From assembly GCF_900187385.1 (NCBI RefSeq), contig NZ_FYEY01000001.1, positions 3,224,001-3,288,000 of the forward strand: DNA of 64,000 nt, read 5' to 3'. The stretch is from Streptomyces sp. 2114.4 (GTDB lineage Bacteria; Actinomycetota; Actinomycetes; Streptomycetales; Streptomycetaceae). This document shows, piece by piece, positions 25,305 to 33,980 of this stretch; the first letter of the stretch is position 1; the number at the start of each line of letters is the position of its first letter. Made by a program: the position numbers and the translations under genes. The notes beneath the pieces are model-generated. The model saw nothing but the letters and a program-made list of their open reading frames with translations. It searched no databases and was not told the DNA's origin.

Positions 25305-26207
25305 TCACATCTCCTCGGTGACGTAACTGCGAAGCCAGGACCGGAAGTCCGGGCCCAGGTCTTCACGTTCGCATGCCAGTCGGACAATGGCACGCAGATA
25401 GTCGCCGCGGTCGCCGGTGTCATAGCGGCGGCCCTTGAAGACCACGCCGTGCACCGGGCCGCCCAGGGCGGGGTCGGCGGCCAGCGCCTGGAGGGCGTCG
25501 GTGAGCTGGATCTCTCCACCGCGGCCCGGGGCGGTCTTGCGCAGCACCTCGAAGACGGCCGGGTCGAGGACGTAACGGCCGATGATCGCGAGGTTGCTGG
25601 GTGCCTCGGCCGGGTCGGGCTTCTCGACCAGGTCGGAGACGACCACGACATCGTCGTCGCCGGTGGGCGCGGCGGCGGCACAGCCGTAGAGGTGGATCTG
25701 CGCCGGGTCGACCTCCATGAGGGCGATCACGGAGCCGCCGTACTGCTCCTGTATCTCGACCATGCGCGCCAGCAGCGGGTCGCGGGGGTCGATCAGGTCG
25801 TCGCCGAGGAGGACCGCGAAGGGCTGGTCGCCCACGTGCGGTGCGGCACACAGCACCGCGTGGCCCAGGCCCCTGGGGTCGCCCTGCCGTACGTAGTGCA
25901 TGGTCGCCAGGTCGCTGGACTCCTGCACCTTGGCGAGCCGGGACTCGTCGCCCTTGCGGTGCAGGGCCTCTTCGAGCTCGTAATTGCGGTCGAAGTGGTC
26001 CTCGAGCGGGCGCTTGTTGCGGCCGGTCACCATCAGCACGTCGGAGAGTCCGGCGGCGGCCGCCTCCTCCACCACGTACTGGATGGCGGGCTTGTCGACG
26101 ACCGGAAGCATCTCCTTGGGTGTGGCCTTGGTGGCGGGGAGAAACCGGGTGCCGAGGCCGGCTGCGGGGATGACAGCCTTGCTGATCCGTGTGTGCGATG
26201 GGGTCAT
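25305..26207 (-). CDS. galU: UTP-glucose-1-phosphate uridylyltransferase GalU
   Basis: This 300-residue enzyme has the nucleotidyltransferase signature AVIPAAGLGTRFLPATKATP at residues 11-30, then KEMLPVVDKPAIQYVVEEA, LLGDDL and VVSDLVEKP. It makes UDP-glucose for wall polymers and glycosylation. ATG 26207 (MTPSHTR) matches homologues I remember; ATG 26219 is an upstream alternative with AGGG before it. It is the first gene of the galU-glp-moaC-mog-GNAT set and is divergent from 5-formyl-THF cyclo-ligase. Confidence 0.94.
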   Translation of the reverse strand: MTPSHTRISKAVIPAAGLGTRFLPATKATPKEMLPVVDKPAIQYVVEEAAAAGLSDVLMVTGRNKRPLEDHFDRNYELEEALHRKGDESRLAKVQESSDLATMHYVRQGDPRGLGHAVLCAAPHVGDQPFAVLLGDDLIDPRDPLLARMVEIQEQYGGSVIALMEVDPAQIHLYGCAAAAPTGDDDVVVVSDLVEKPDPAEAPSNLAIIGRYVLDPAVFEVLRKTAPGRGGEIQLTDALQALAADPALGGPVHGVVFKGRRYDTGDRGDYLRAIVRLACEREDLGPDFRSWLRSYVTEEM

Positions 26208-26288
26208 GCGCGCCACCATAACCGGCCCTATCGGAACGATGATGAGGGTCTGGTGAATAGAGCACGAGAGCGGGAGCAAGGGCACACA

Positions 26289-26954
26289 GTGAGCGTTGAC
26301 GACGATAGAAAGCGCAGGTTGCGGCGGCATCTCCTGGAGGTGAGGAGAGCATTGCCGCAGGATGTCGTCGCCGTGACGGGCGAGGCGCTGGCCCGACGGA
26401 CGCTGGAGCTGGACGAGTTGGCCGCGCCCGCCGGCGCGCGCCCCGGCGGTCGGGGCAACCACGGCGGCCCCGGCGGCCCGCCCACGGTGGCCGCCTATGT
26501 CTCGATAGGCGGCGAGCCCTCCACCCGCGCCCTGCTGGACCGGCTGCGGGCGGCCGGGGTGCGGGTGCTGCTGCCCGTCCTGCTGCCGGACAACGATCTC
26601 GACTGGGCGCTCTACGAGGGCGCCGAACGGCTCGTCCGGGCCGGCCGGGGGCTGCTGGAACCGGACGGGGCCCGGCTGGGCCCCGAGGCCGTCACACAGG
26701 CCGATGTGGTGCTGCTGCCGGGGCTCGCGGTGGACCGCGGCGGGCTGCGGCTGGGCCGCGGCGGCGGCTCCTACGACCGGGTGCTGGCCCGGCTGGAGCG
26801 GGCCGGTGCGCGGGCGTCGCTGGTGGTGCTGCTCTACGACGCGGAGGTGCTGGCCGAGGTGCCCGCCGAACCGCACGACCGGCATGTGCATGCCGCGGTG
26901 ACCCCGTCGGCGGTGCACCGCTTCACGGCGCCGGGGGGCCGTACGGAGGGCTGA
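26289..26954 (+). CDS. 5-formyltetrahydrofolate cyclo-ligase
   Basis: This 221-residue protein starts at GTG 26289 (SVDDDRKRRLRRHLLEVRRAL). The characteristic GLAVDRGGLRLGRGGGSYDR motif covers about residues 144-163. It uses ATP to turn 5-formyl-THF into 5,10-methenyl-THF and so returns a folate storage form to one-carbon metabolism. A Gly-rich insert near residues 45-60 is specific to this strain or genus. It is convergent with penicillin acylase, and a strong hairpin lies between them. Confidence 0.9.
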   Translation: MSVDDDRKRRLRRHLLEVRRALPQDVVAVTGEALARRTLELDELAAPAGARPGGRGNHGGPGGPPTVAAYVSIGGEPSTRALLDRLRAAGVRVLLPVLLPDNDLDWALYEGAERLVRAGRGLLEPDGARLGPEAVTQADVVLLPGLAVDRGGLRLGRGGGSYDRVLARLERAGARASLVVLLYDAEVLAEVPAEPHDRHVHAAVTPSAVHRFTAPGGRTEG

Positions 26955-27001
26955 GGCGGGCGGACAGGGCCGGGGCCGCCGGAAGGGCGCCGCAAAGACA
27001 C

Positions 27002-27032
27002 CGGGCGGGCCGGACGTCTTCCGGCCCGCCCG
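27002..27032. terminator. Bidirectional hairpin between convergent genes
   Basis: A perfect 12-bp stem, CGGGCGGGCCGG (27002-27013) with 27021-27032, has a 7-nt loop. A second G/C-only inverted repeat follows at about 27053-27080. Neither has a U tract, as is common for Streptomyces terminators. Confidence 0.6.
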
Positions 27033-27090
27033 ACGGCGCAGCGCTCTCCAGGGGGGGCGGGCAGCCCGCCCGCCCCCAGGGGCAGCGCCC

Positions 27091-29814
27091 CTACGGCGAC
27101 AGCGTCAGCGTGTCCTTGCCCGCCTTCTTGACGGCGTCCTGGCTGTACGCCCAGGGCAGCAGATCGCCCTTGGCCCACTTGTCGGTCTGGTCGTAGTAGT
27201 GGGCGTCGTACGCGTGCCCCGAGGCGCCGGTGAGGTTGATCCAACGGGACTTGTCGAGGTCGGCGAGGTTGACCACCATCCGCATCGACGGGACCCAGGT
27301 GACCTTGTAGCCGCTCGCGGCGTTCCAGCCGGTGGCGTCGACCGCGGCCTCACCGCCGCCGACGTTCCAGGGCCCGCGATTGAACAGGCCCTGCAGCACG
27401 CCGGGTCCGTCGGTGCCCAGGGTCTGGTTCTTCAGGAACATCTGGTGCAGCCGGCCCCAGCTCCAGTTGTCGATGTTCTTGCCCAGCTTGGAGGTGAGTT
27501 CGTAGCGCGCGTCCGCCATGGCGTGCGCCAGGAGCTGGTCGCGGTTCTTGTCGCCGGGACGGCCCGGCCGGTCCTCGGTCTTCCACCAGGCGTTGTTCGG
27601 GTCGTCGAGGATGCCCCGGACGACCTCGTACCAGCGGTCGCCGCCGTCGGGCTGGGCGGTGGCACCGTCCCGCTCGCCGCATTCGCGGATGTACTTGTCG
27701 TTCTCGTCGGCGGGGCCGGTCTCGTCCGCCGGGCGGACGGTCAGGCACTGGCCGTCGGGGCGCAGCTCCTTGGGCATCTTGTTGCCGAAGGCGAGCTTGA
27801 GGGTGTTGCGCCAGACGGCGTTGAAGTAGGCGGCCGCGGCGGAATCGGGCTCCTGGGTGAAGTCCCAGCCCTCCAGCAGCTGCTGGGCGTCGCGGACGTA
27901 CTTGTCCTTGATGTCGATCTTCGTGAGGTACGGCGTCAGCAGCCGGGCGATCTCGCTGCTGTTGTCCTTCTGGAAGGCCTGCATGTCGTCGGTGGAGACC
28001 TTGCCGCCGTCCTTGATCTTCGACTCGATCAGGTCGTTGATCCGCTGGCTGCGGGAGCCGTAGCCCCAGTCCTTGGTGAGGAGGTAGGGGTACTTCTCGT
28101 CCGTGACGGCCTGGTTGGCGGTGACGATGTAGCCGCGCTGGGGGTTGTACTCGTACGGGAGCGCCTTCTGCGGGATGTAGCGGCTCCACTGGTACCTCGG
28201 GTCCCAGCCGGGCGCCGGGAGGGTGCCGTCGAAGTGGCCGTCGCCCTTGCCGCGGACCGGGATCCGGCCCGGGGCCTGGTAGCCGATGTTGCCCTTGGTG
28301 TCGGCGTAGATCAGGTTCTGCGAGGGGGCCTCGAAGTCGCCGGCGGCCTTGCGGAAGCCGTTCCAGTCCTTGGCGCGGTCGAGCGCGAAGACGGCGTCCA
28401 TGGACTTGCCGGGGTCCAGGGCGGTCCAGCGCAGCGATACGGCGTAGCCGTCGCCGCGGTCCGGTGCGGCGTTGCCGACCGGGGCGTCCTTGCCGACGTT
28501 GGCCAGTTCGCCGTCGCGGTCGGAGACGATCGGCCCGTTTCTGGTGGACCGGACGGTGATCTCGCGGCTCTCCCCGTCGGCGACCTTGATGGTCTCCTTG
28601 CGGGTTATGAAGGGCTGCTGCTTGTTGTCGTAGAGGTAGCCGTCGGCGTTGACCTTCTCCAGGTAGAGGTCGGTGACGTCGGCACCGAGGTTGGTCATGC
28701 CCCAGGAGATGTCCTGGTTGTGGCCGATGACGACGCCGGGCATACCGGAGAAGGTGAAGCCGGAGACGTCGTAGTTGCACTTGGGTCCGGTGTTACGGCA
28801 GTGCAGGCCCATCTGGTACCAGAGCGAGGGCATCTGCGGTGCCAGGTGCGGGTCGTTGGCGAGCAGCGGTTTGCCGGTGGTGGTGTGCGCACCGGAGACG
28901 ACCCAGGAGTTGGAGCCGATGCCGTTGCCGTTGGGGCCGAGCAGCGCCGGGACCTTGTCGAGGGTCTTGGACAGCGAGGACAGCTGCGACTGCAGGCCCG
29001 CGGTCGCGCCGGCGGGGGTGGCGGGGGTGGCGTTCGCCGAGGCCTTGGGCGAGAACTTCTTGGTGGCGGGGTCGACCGCGCCGCCCTCGACGATCGGCTT
29101 GTTCCGCTTGTACGGGTATGCCGGGTAGAGCTGGGAGATCTGCTCCGGGGTGAAGCGGCTGGTCATCAGGGAGCGGTCGATCTCCTCCTGCATGTTGCCG
29201 CGGAGATCCCAGGCCATCGCCTTGAGCCAGGCCACCGAGTCGACCGGCGTCCACTTCTGGGGCTTGTAGTCGTTCTGGAAGTCCAGCGCCGCGTACTCCA
29301 GGGACACCGCCGAACCCTCGTGGTCCTTGAGGTAGGCGTTGACGCCGGCGGAGTAGGACTGGAGGTACTTCTTGGTGCTGGGCGACAGCTTGGTGTCGTA
29401 CTCCTTCTGCGCCACGTCGTGCCAGCCGAGGGTGCGCAGGAACGAGTCGGTCTTGACCTCGCTCTTGCCGAACATCTCCGAGAGCCGGCCGGAGGTCATG
29501 TGACGCCGTACGTCCATCTCCCAGAAGCGGTCCTGGGCCTGGACGTACCCCTGGGCGCGGAAGAGGTCTTCGTCGGTGTCGGCGTAGATCTGCGGAATGC
29601 CGTTGCCGTCGCGGACGACATCCACCGGGTTGGTCAGGCCCGGGAGTTTGAGCGAGCCGGTGGTCTGCGGGAGGGAGGCGCGGACGGTACTGACCCCCCA
29701 GAACGCGCCGAAGCCGATGCCCGCCACGAGCAGCAGCACGACCGTGATCGCGACGAGGCGGCCGCGCCGCCCCTTCTTTTTCCTGGGGACTGGGCCGGAC
29801 TTGTTGGCGGGCAT
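27091..29814 (-). CDS. Penicillin acylase family protein (Ntn hydrolase), membrane anchored
   Basis: This 907-residue protein has a basic N-terminus and one membrane segment (residues 20-43), then the alpha-chain region (VDVVRDGNGIPQIYADTDED, QAQDRFWEMDV). The beta chain begins at Ser301 in GSNSW, the autocatalytic N-terminal nucleophile. LLANDPHLAPQMPSLWYQM follows. Family members hydrolyse amide bonds of penicillins, acyl-homoserine lactones, lipopeptides or capreomycin-like compounds after self-cleavage. Activity outside the membrane is likely. It stands alone, convergent with the folate gene. Substrate is not predictable from sequence; quorum-quenching AHL acylase is one possibility. Confidence 0.9.
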   Translation of the reverse strand: MPANKSGPVPRKKKGRRGRLVAITVVLLLVAGIGFGAFWGVSTVRASLPQTTGSLKLPGLTNPVDVVRDGNGIPQIYADTDEDLFRAQGYVQAQDRFWEMDVRRHMTSGRLSEMFGKSEVKTDSFLRTLGWHDVAQKEYDTKLSPSTKKYLQSYSAGVNAYLKDHEGSAVSLEYAALDFQNDYKPQKWTPVDSVAWLKAMAWDLRGNMQEEIDRSLMTSRFTPEQISQLYPAYPYKRNKPIVEGGAVDPATKKFSPKASANATPATPAGATAGLQSQLSSLSKTLDKVPALLGPNGNGIGSNSWVVSGAHTTTGKPLLANDPHLAPQMPSLWYQMGLHCRNTGPKCNYDVSGFTFSGMPGVVIGHNQDISWGMTNLGADVTDLYLEKVNADGYLYDNKQQPFITRKETIKVADGESREITVRSTRNGPIVSDRDGELANVGKDAPVGNAAPDRGDGYAVSLRWTALDPGKSMDAVFALDRAKDWNGFRKAAGDFEAPSQNLIYADTKGNIGYQAPGRIPVRGKGDGHFDGTLPAPGWDPRYQWSRYIPQKALPYEYNPQRGYIVTANQAVTDEKYPYLLTKDWGYGSRSQRINDLIESKIKDGGKVSTDDMQAFQKDNSSEIARLLTPYLTKIDIKDKYVRDAQQLLEGWDFTQEPDSAAAAYFNAVWRNTLKLAFGNKMPKELRPDGQCLTVRPADETGPADENDKYIRECGERDGATAQPDGGDRWYEVVRGILDDPNNAWWKTEDRPGRPGDKNRDQLLAHAMADARYELTSKLGKNIDNWSWGRLHQMFLKNQTLGTDGPGVLQGLFNRGPWNVGGGEAAVDATGWNAASGYKVTWVPSMRMVVNLADLDKSRWINLTGASGHAYDAHYYDQTDKWAKGDLLPWAYSQDAVKKAGKDTLTLSP

Positions 29815-29997
29815 CTCGGTCCTTCGAGGGGCAGGGTGGGAGTGCTGGAGCAACCATAGGCGCACGGGTCCGGCTACCCCTACGCGGAGTCACCGCCAGC
29901 ACCTCCAACCTTCAAGTAATGGTAAATTGTTAGCCTCAGTAACTAGATACGGTAAGGAAAGACCCCTCCGGTAACCCGTGCGAGGAAGGACCAGCTC

Positions 29998-31518
29998 CTG
30001 TCTGTCGACCACCTCAACGAACTCCTGCTGTTCTGCTCGCTCGTACTGCTCATCGCGGTTGCCGCGGTACGGCTCTCCTCGCGCAGCGGGCTGCCCAGCC
30101 TGCTCATCTACCTGGGGATAGGCATCGCCATAGGCCAGGACGGCCTGGGCGGTGTCGTCTTCGACAATGCCGAGCTGACCCAACTCCTCGGCTATACCGC
30201 GCTGGTCGTGATCCTCGCCGAGGGCGGTCTGGGCACCAAGTGGAAAGAGATCAAGCCGGCGCTGCCCCGGGCGGTGTCGCTGTCGACGGTCGGCGTCGCG
30301 GTGAGCGTGGGGGTCACCGCGGCCGGTGCGCACTACCTGGCCGGGCTCGACTGGCGGCAGGCGCTGCTGATCGGCGCCGTGGTCTCGTCCACGGATGCCG
30401 CGGCCGTCTTCTCCGTCCTGCGCAGCGTGCCGCTGCCGGCCCGCCTGACCGGGGTGCTCGAAGCCGAATCCGGCCTCAACGACGCCCCCGTGGTCATCCT
30501 CGTCGTCGCATTCTCCACCGCGGGGCCGGTCGAACACTGGTACCTCCTGCTCGGCGAGATCGCCCTGGAACTGGCGATCGGCGCCGCGCTCGGACTGGCC
30601 ATCGGCTGGCTCGGCGCCTACGGCCTGCGGCACGTGGCACTGCCCGCGTCGGGCCTCTACCCGATCGCGGTCATGGCCATCGCGGTCTCCGCCTACGCGG
30701 CCGGTGCGCTGGCGCACGGCTCGGGCTTCCTCGCTGTCTATCTGGCCGCGGTGGTCCTCGGCAACGCCAAGCTGCCGCACTCCCCGGCCACCCGCGGCTT
30801 CGCCGAAGGCCTCGGCTGGATCGGCCAGATCGGGATGTTCGTACTGCTCGGCCTGCTGGTCACCCCGCACAACCTGCTGGACGACGTCGTGCCCGCGCTG
30901 CTGATCGGCATGATCCTCACGCTCGTGGCCCGGCCGGTGTCCGTCTTTACGGCGCTGATGCCGTTCCGGGTGCCCTGGCCGGAGAAGACCCTGCTGTCGT
31001 GGGCCGGACTGCGCGGCGCGGTGCCGATCGTGCTGGCCACGATCCCGATGGTGCGGGACGTTCCCGGCAGCGACCGGGTCTTCAACATCGTCTTCGTCCT
31101 GGTCGTCGTCTACACGCTGATCCAGGGGCCGACGCTGCCCTGGCTCGCCAGGCGGCTGCAGCTGGGCGACGGCGAGGAGGCCGCCGACCTGGGCATCGAG
31201 TCCGCTCCCCTGGAACGGCTGCGCGGCCATCTGCTGTCCACCTCCATCGGCCCGGCGTCCCGTATGCACGGCGTCGAGGTCGGTGAGCTGCGGATGCCCG
31301 CGGGCGCCGCGGTCACCCTCGTCGTCCGGGACGGCTCCAGCTTCGTGCCGTCGCCCTCGACGGTGCTGCGGCGCGGCGACGAACTGCTGGTGGTCGCCAC
31401 CGATCCGGTGCGCGACGCGGCCGAGCGACGGCTGCAGGCGGTCTCGCAGGGCGGCAAGCTGGCCGGCTGGCTGGGGACGGGCGGGCCCGCGGGGCGGCGG
31501 GGGCACCCGCACCGCTGA
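29998..31518 (+). CDS. K+/H+ antiporter (CPA1-type) with C-terminal RCK_C domain, CTG start
   Basis: The 506-residue product has about 12 membrane helices, with LPSLLIYLGIGIAIGQDG near the start, VVSSTDAAAVFSVLR, ESGLNDAP (ion-binding Asp) and AGLRGAVPIVLATIP. The cytoplasmic end is a TrkA-C/RCK_C-like regulatory domain (about 425-485). The first canonical start (GTG 30208) would cut off two conserved helices. The only start at the right place is CTG 29998, 7 nt after GGAAGGA; upstream in frame is a stop at 29953. It exports K+ (or Na+) for protons, probably in pH or osmotic control. Confidence 0.88.
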   Translation: MSVDHLNELLLFCSLVLLIAVAAVRLSSRSGLPSLLIYLGIGIAIGQDGLGGVVFDNAELTQLLGYTALVVILAEGGLGTKWKEIKPALPRAVSLSTVGVAVSVGVTAAGAHYLAGLDWRQALLIGAVVSSTDAAAVFSVLRSVPLPARLTGVLEAESGLNDAPVVILVVAFSTAGPVEHWYLLLGEIALELAIGAALGLAIGWLGAYGLRHVALPASGLYPIAVMAIAVSAYAAGALAHGSGFLAVYLAAVVLGNAKLPHSPATRGFAEGLGWIGQIGMFVLLGLLVTPHNLLDDVVPALLIGMILTLVARPVSVFTALMPFRVPWPEKTLLSWAGLRGAVPIVLATIPMVRDVPGSDRVFNIVFVLVVVYTLIQGPTLPWLARRLQLGDGEEAADLGIESAPLERLRGHLLSTSIGPASRMHGVEVGELRMPAGAAVTLVVRDGSSFVPSPSTVLRRGDELLVVATDPVRDAAERRLQAVSQGGKLAGWLGTGGPAGRRGHPHR

Positions 31519-31553
31519 GGTCCGGACGGGCGCAGGGCGGGGGCTTCCGGGGT

Positions 31554-31620
31554 GCGGGCCCCGGGAGGCTCCCGCGGGAGGCGGGCCCCGGGAGGCTCCC
31601 GCGGGAGGCGGGCCCCGGAG
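31554..31620. repeat. 27-bp tandem repeats, palindromic, downstream of antiporter gene
   Basis: Two exact 27-bp units (31554-31580 and 31581-31607) and a partial third occur in the 401-bp gap between the antiporter and the MFS gene. Each unit contains the perfect palindrome CTCCCGCGGGAG. The rest of the gap (31621-31919) is less GC-rich, has no supported gene and probably holds the MFS promoter. Confidence 0.75.
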
Positions 31621-31919
31621 TACGGGAAATGTGCTGCAGATCTCCACGGATCCCAAGGAAATTTACCTGAAGCCCAGGCCAATCCCAGGGCTTCCCGTAC
31701 GAGGGCCTGTAGTATGAAAAGGCAACATCGACGAACCAACTCTGCCTGATGCAGAGCTGGCGCGACCGCTCGGCGGCCGCGGTCCTCCTGCCACACGCAG
31801 CCACCCTCTCGGTGCGGACCACGCGGTATCACTCGGTCCTGCGCGAGAGGACAGCTCTCGGCGCGTACCCGTGACGACCTCGCGGGTGGCGCGCTACCAG
31901 GCGGCAGAAAGGCCCGGCC

Positions 31920-33221
31920 GTGGCATCCGCGGTCAAGGATTCCCGTTCCGGATACGGACCACTGCTCCGCACCCCTGGTGCATGGACATTCCTGCTGCCC
32001 GGCTTTCTGGCCCGGCAGCCCTTCGCCATGCTGACGATCGGCATCGTGCTGCTCGTCGAATCGACCACCGGCTCGTACGGCACCGCAGGCGCGGTCTCCG
32101 CCGCCACCGGTGTGTCCATGGCCCTGTTCGCTCCGCAGAGCGGCAAGCTCGCCGACCGTTTCGGCCAGCGCGCGGTGCTGATCCCCGGCGTACTGGTGCA
32201 CGTCGCCGGCGTCGCCGCCCTGATCACCCTCGCCCTCGCCCACGCCCCCCTGTGGGCGCTGATCGCGGTGGCCGTCCCCACGGGCGCCTCGACACCGCAG
32301 GTCGGCCCCATGGTGCGGGCCCGCTGGGCCTCCCGGCTCGGCGGCAGCCCGCTGATGCCGACCGCCGCCGCCTTCGAGTCGGTGACCGACGAGTTCACTT
32401 TCGTCGTCGGCCCGGTGCTCGCGACCGCGCTGTGCACCGGCATCCACCCGGCGGCCGGTCTGGTCGCCGAGGCCGCGCTGACGCTGGCCGGCGGGCTGCT
32501 GTTCGCCTCCCAGCGGCGCAGCCAGCCGCCGGTGCACCGTCCGCAGGCCGGCGACCGGCCGCGCGTCTCGGCGCTGTCGGTGCCCGGCGTGCGCGTCCTG
32601 ATCGTGGCGTTCCTCGGCATCGGCGCCGTCTTCGGCGGGATGCAGGTCTCGCTGACCGCCTTCACCCAGCACATCGGCCAGCCCGGCATCAACGGCGTGC
32701 TCTACGGGATCTTCGCCGGCGGCAACATGCTCGCCGGTATCGCCTGTGGCGCGATCACCTGGAAGGTCGGCCCGCGGCGCCGGCTACTGGTCGCCTACGG
32801 GCTGCTGGCCCTGGCCACCACCCCGTTGTGGGCGGTGACCGCACTGCCGCTGCTCGGCGCGGTCGGCCTGGTCGTCGGCCTGTGCATCGCACCAGCCCTG
32901 ATCACCGGCTACACGCTGGTCGAGTCGCTGGTGCCGGCCGCCGCCCGGACCGAGGCCTTCACCTGGCTGACCGGGGCGGTCGCCCTGGGCCAGGCGGCCG
33001 CGGCCACCTCCGCGGGACAGCTCGCGGACGGCTTCGGGCCGAGCTCCGGATTCCTGGTGCCGCTGGCCGGTACGGCACTGGCCCTGGCGGTGCTGCTGAC
33101 GCTCCGCGCCCATCTGCTGCCCCGCTCGTCTGCCAAGGCGGCGGGCGCCCCGGCAGACGGTGCGAACGCGCAGGTCACAGCCGTTTCCGACGACCGGGAA
33201 CGGGAGCTGACGCGCGTCTGA
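31920..33221 (+). CDS. MFS transporter
   Basis: This 433-residue protein has 12 likely membrane helices. The MFS loop motif GKLADRFGQRAVL lies between helices 2 and 3, and QLADGFG is found in the second half. GTG 31920 follows AAAGG with 7-8 nt spacing. It most resembles drug-efflux-type MFS carriers; the substrate is unknown. The gene is alone, 134 bp before the FmdB gene, which has its own control element. Confidence 0.88.
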   Translation: MASAVKDSRSGYGPLLRTPGAWTFLLPGFLARQPFAMLTIGIVLLVESTTGSYGTAGAVSAATGVSMALFAPQSGKLADRFGQRAVLIPGVLVHVAGVAALITLALAHAPLWALIAVAVPTGASTPQVGPMVRARWASRLGGSPLMPTAAAFESVTDEFTFVVGPVLATALCTGIHPAAGLVAEAALTLAGGLLFASQRRSQPPVHRPQAGDRPRVSALSVPGVRVLIVAFLGIGAVFGGMQVSLTAFTQHIGQPGINGVLYGIFAGGNMLAGIACGAITWKVGPRRRLLVAYGLLALATTPLWAVTALPLLGAVGLVVGLCIAPALITGYTLVESLVPAAARTEAFTWLTGAVALGQAAAATSAGQLADGFGPSSGFLVPLAGTALALAVLLTLRAHLLPRSSAKAAGAPADGANAQVTAVSDDRERELTRV

Positions 33222-33317
33222 CGGCCACTTCCGGACGTCTGACGGAACGTGGAGTCGGTCACCGTACGGCGGTCCACGGTGGACTGACGGGCGGGAATAC
33301 TGCAATATGGAGCGTCG

Positions 33318-33344
33318 TTAGCACTCATCGAGTGAGAGTGCCAG
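33318..33344. promoter_or_regulatory. CIRCE-like HrcA operator upstream of FmdB gene
   Basis: TTAGCACTC (33318-33326), a 9-bp spacer, then GAGTGCCAG (33336-33344) matches the CIRCE layout TTAGCACTC-N9-GAGTGCTAA. The left arm is exact; the last three bases of the right arm differ. It ends 11 bp before the FmdB start, overlapping the leader and touching the GGAGG site. HrcA repression relieved by heat shock is inferred. Confidence 0.72.
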
Positions 33345-33355
33345 GAGGAAGACAA

Positions 33356-33727
33356 GTGCCGACGTACCAGTACCAGTGCACCGAGTGCGGCGAGGGCCTC
33401 GAGGCGGTGCAGAAGTTCACCGACGACTCGCTGACCGAGTGCCCCGGCTGCCAGGGACGCCTCAAGAAGGTGTTCTCCGCGGTCGGCATCGTCTTCAAGG
33501 GCTCCGGCTTCTACCGCAACGACAGCCGCGGCTCGTCGTCCAGCAGCAGCCCCGGGAAGAACGCCTCCACGTCGGGCAGCGCGTCCTCGTCGGACTCCTC
33601 GGCTTCCTCCGACTCCTCGTCGAGCTCTTCGTCGGGCTCCTCGTCCGGCGGCTCGGACAGCAAGTCCAAGGCCCCGGCCGCCGCGTCGTCGTCCGGCAGC
33701 ACCTCGGGCGCCAGCTCCGCAGCCTGA
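33356..33727 (+). CDS. FmdB family zinc-ribbon protein
   Basis: This 123-residue protein starts at GTG 33356 behind GGAGG. The first 60 residues are the FmdB zinc ribbon: MPTYQYQCTECG, CPGCQG and VFKGSGFYRND. The second half is a serine-rich low-complexity tail with few other residues. FmdB proteins are proposed regulators or zinc-binding accessory proteins, without a settled role. A CIRCE-like element directly upstream and a strong terminator directly downstream make it a single-gene, probably heat-inducible unit. Confidence 0.88.
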   Translation: MPTYQYQCTECGEGLEAVQKFTDDSLTECPGCQGRLKKVFSAVGIVFKGSGFYRNDSRGSSSSSSPGKNASTSGSASSSDSSASSDSSSSSSSGSSSGGSDSKSKAPAAASSSGSTSGASSAA

Positions 33728-33739
33728 CCCACCGCTCTC

Positions 33740-33770
33740 CGGGCCCCGCCGTCACCGACGGCGGGGCCCG
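33740..33770 (+). terminator. Terminator of FmdB gene
   Basis: A perfect 14-bp stem (33740-33753 with 33757-33770) has a 3-nt loop, 13 bp after the FmdB stop, and is followed by TTGCTT. Confidence 0.85.
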
Positions 33771-33859
33771 TTGCTTCAGGCCCCGCGCCGGCTGACGGCT
33801 TGCGCCGCCTTGCGCCTTGCTCTGCCGTGCGGCTGGCTCTTCCTTGCGGTTGCTCTTCC

Positions 33860-33893
33860 TTGCGGCTTGCGCTGCCTTGCGGCTTGCGCTGCC
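33860..33893. repeat. 17-bp tandem repeat before mtnP
   Basis: Two exact copies of TTGCGGCTTGCGCTGCC (33860-33876, 33877-33893) lie in a run of related CTTGCG(G/C) motifs from about 33798 onward. The region is non-coding, between the FmdB terminator and mtnP. Confidence 0.65.
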
Positions 33894-33980
33894 TTCGTCG
33901 GCCGCCCTCCCGGCTTACGGATTTCTTGCGTCTGCGGCACCCGCCCACCCTGGCGGCCGTCCCCCGATAGTGTGACCGGC

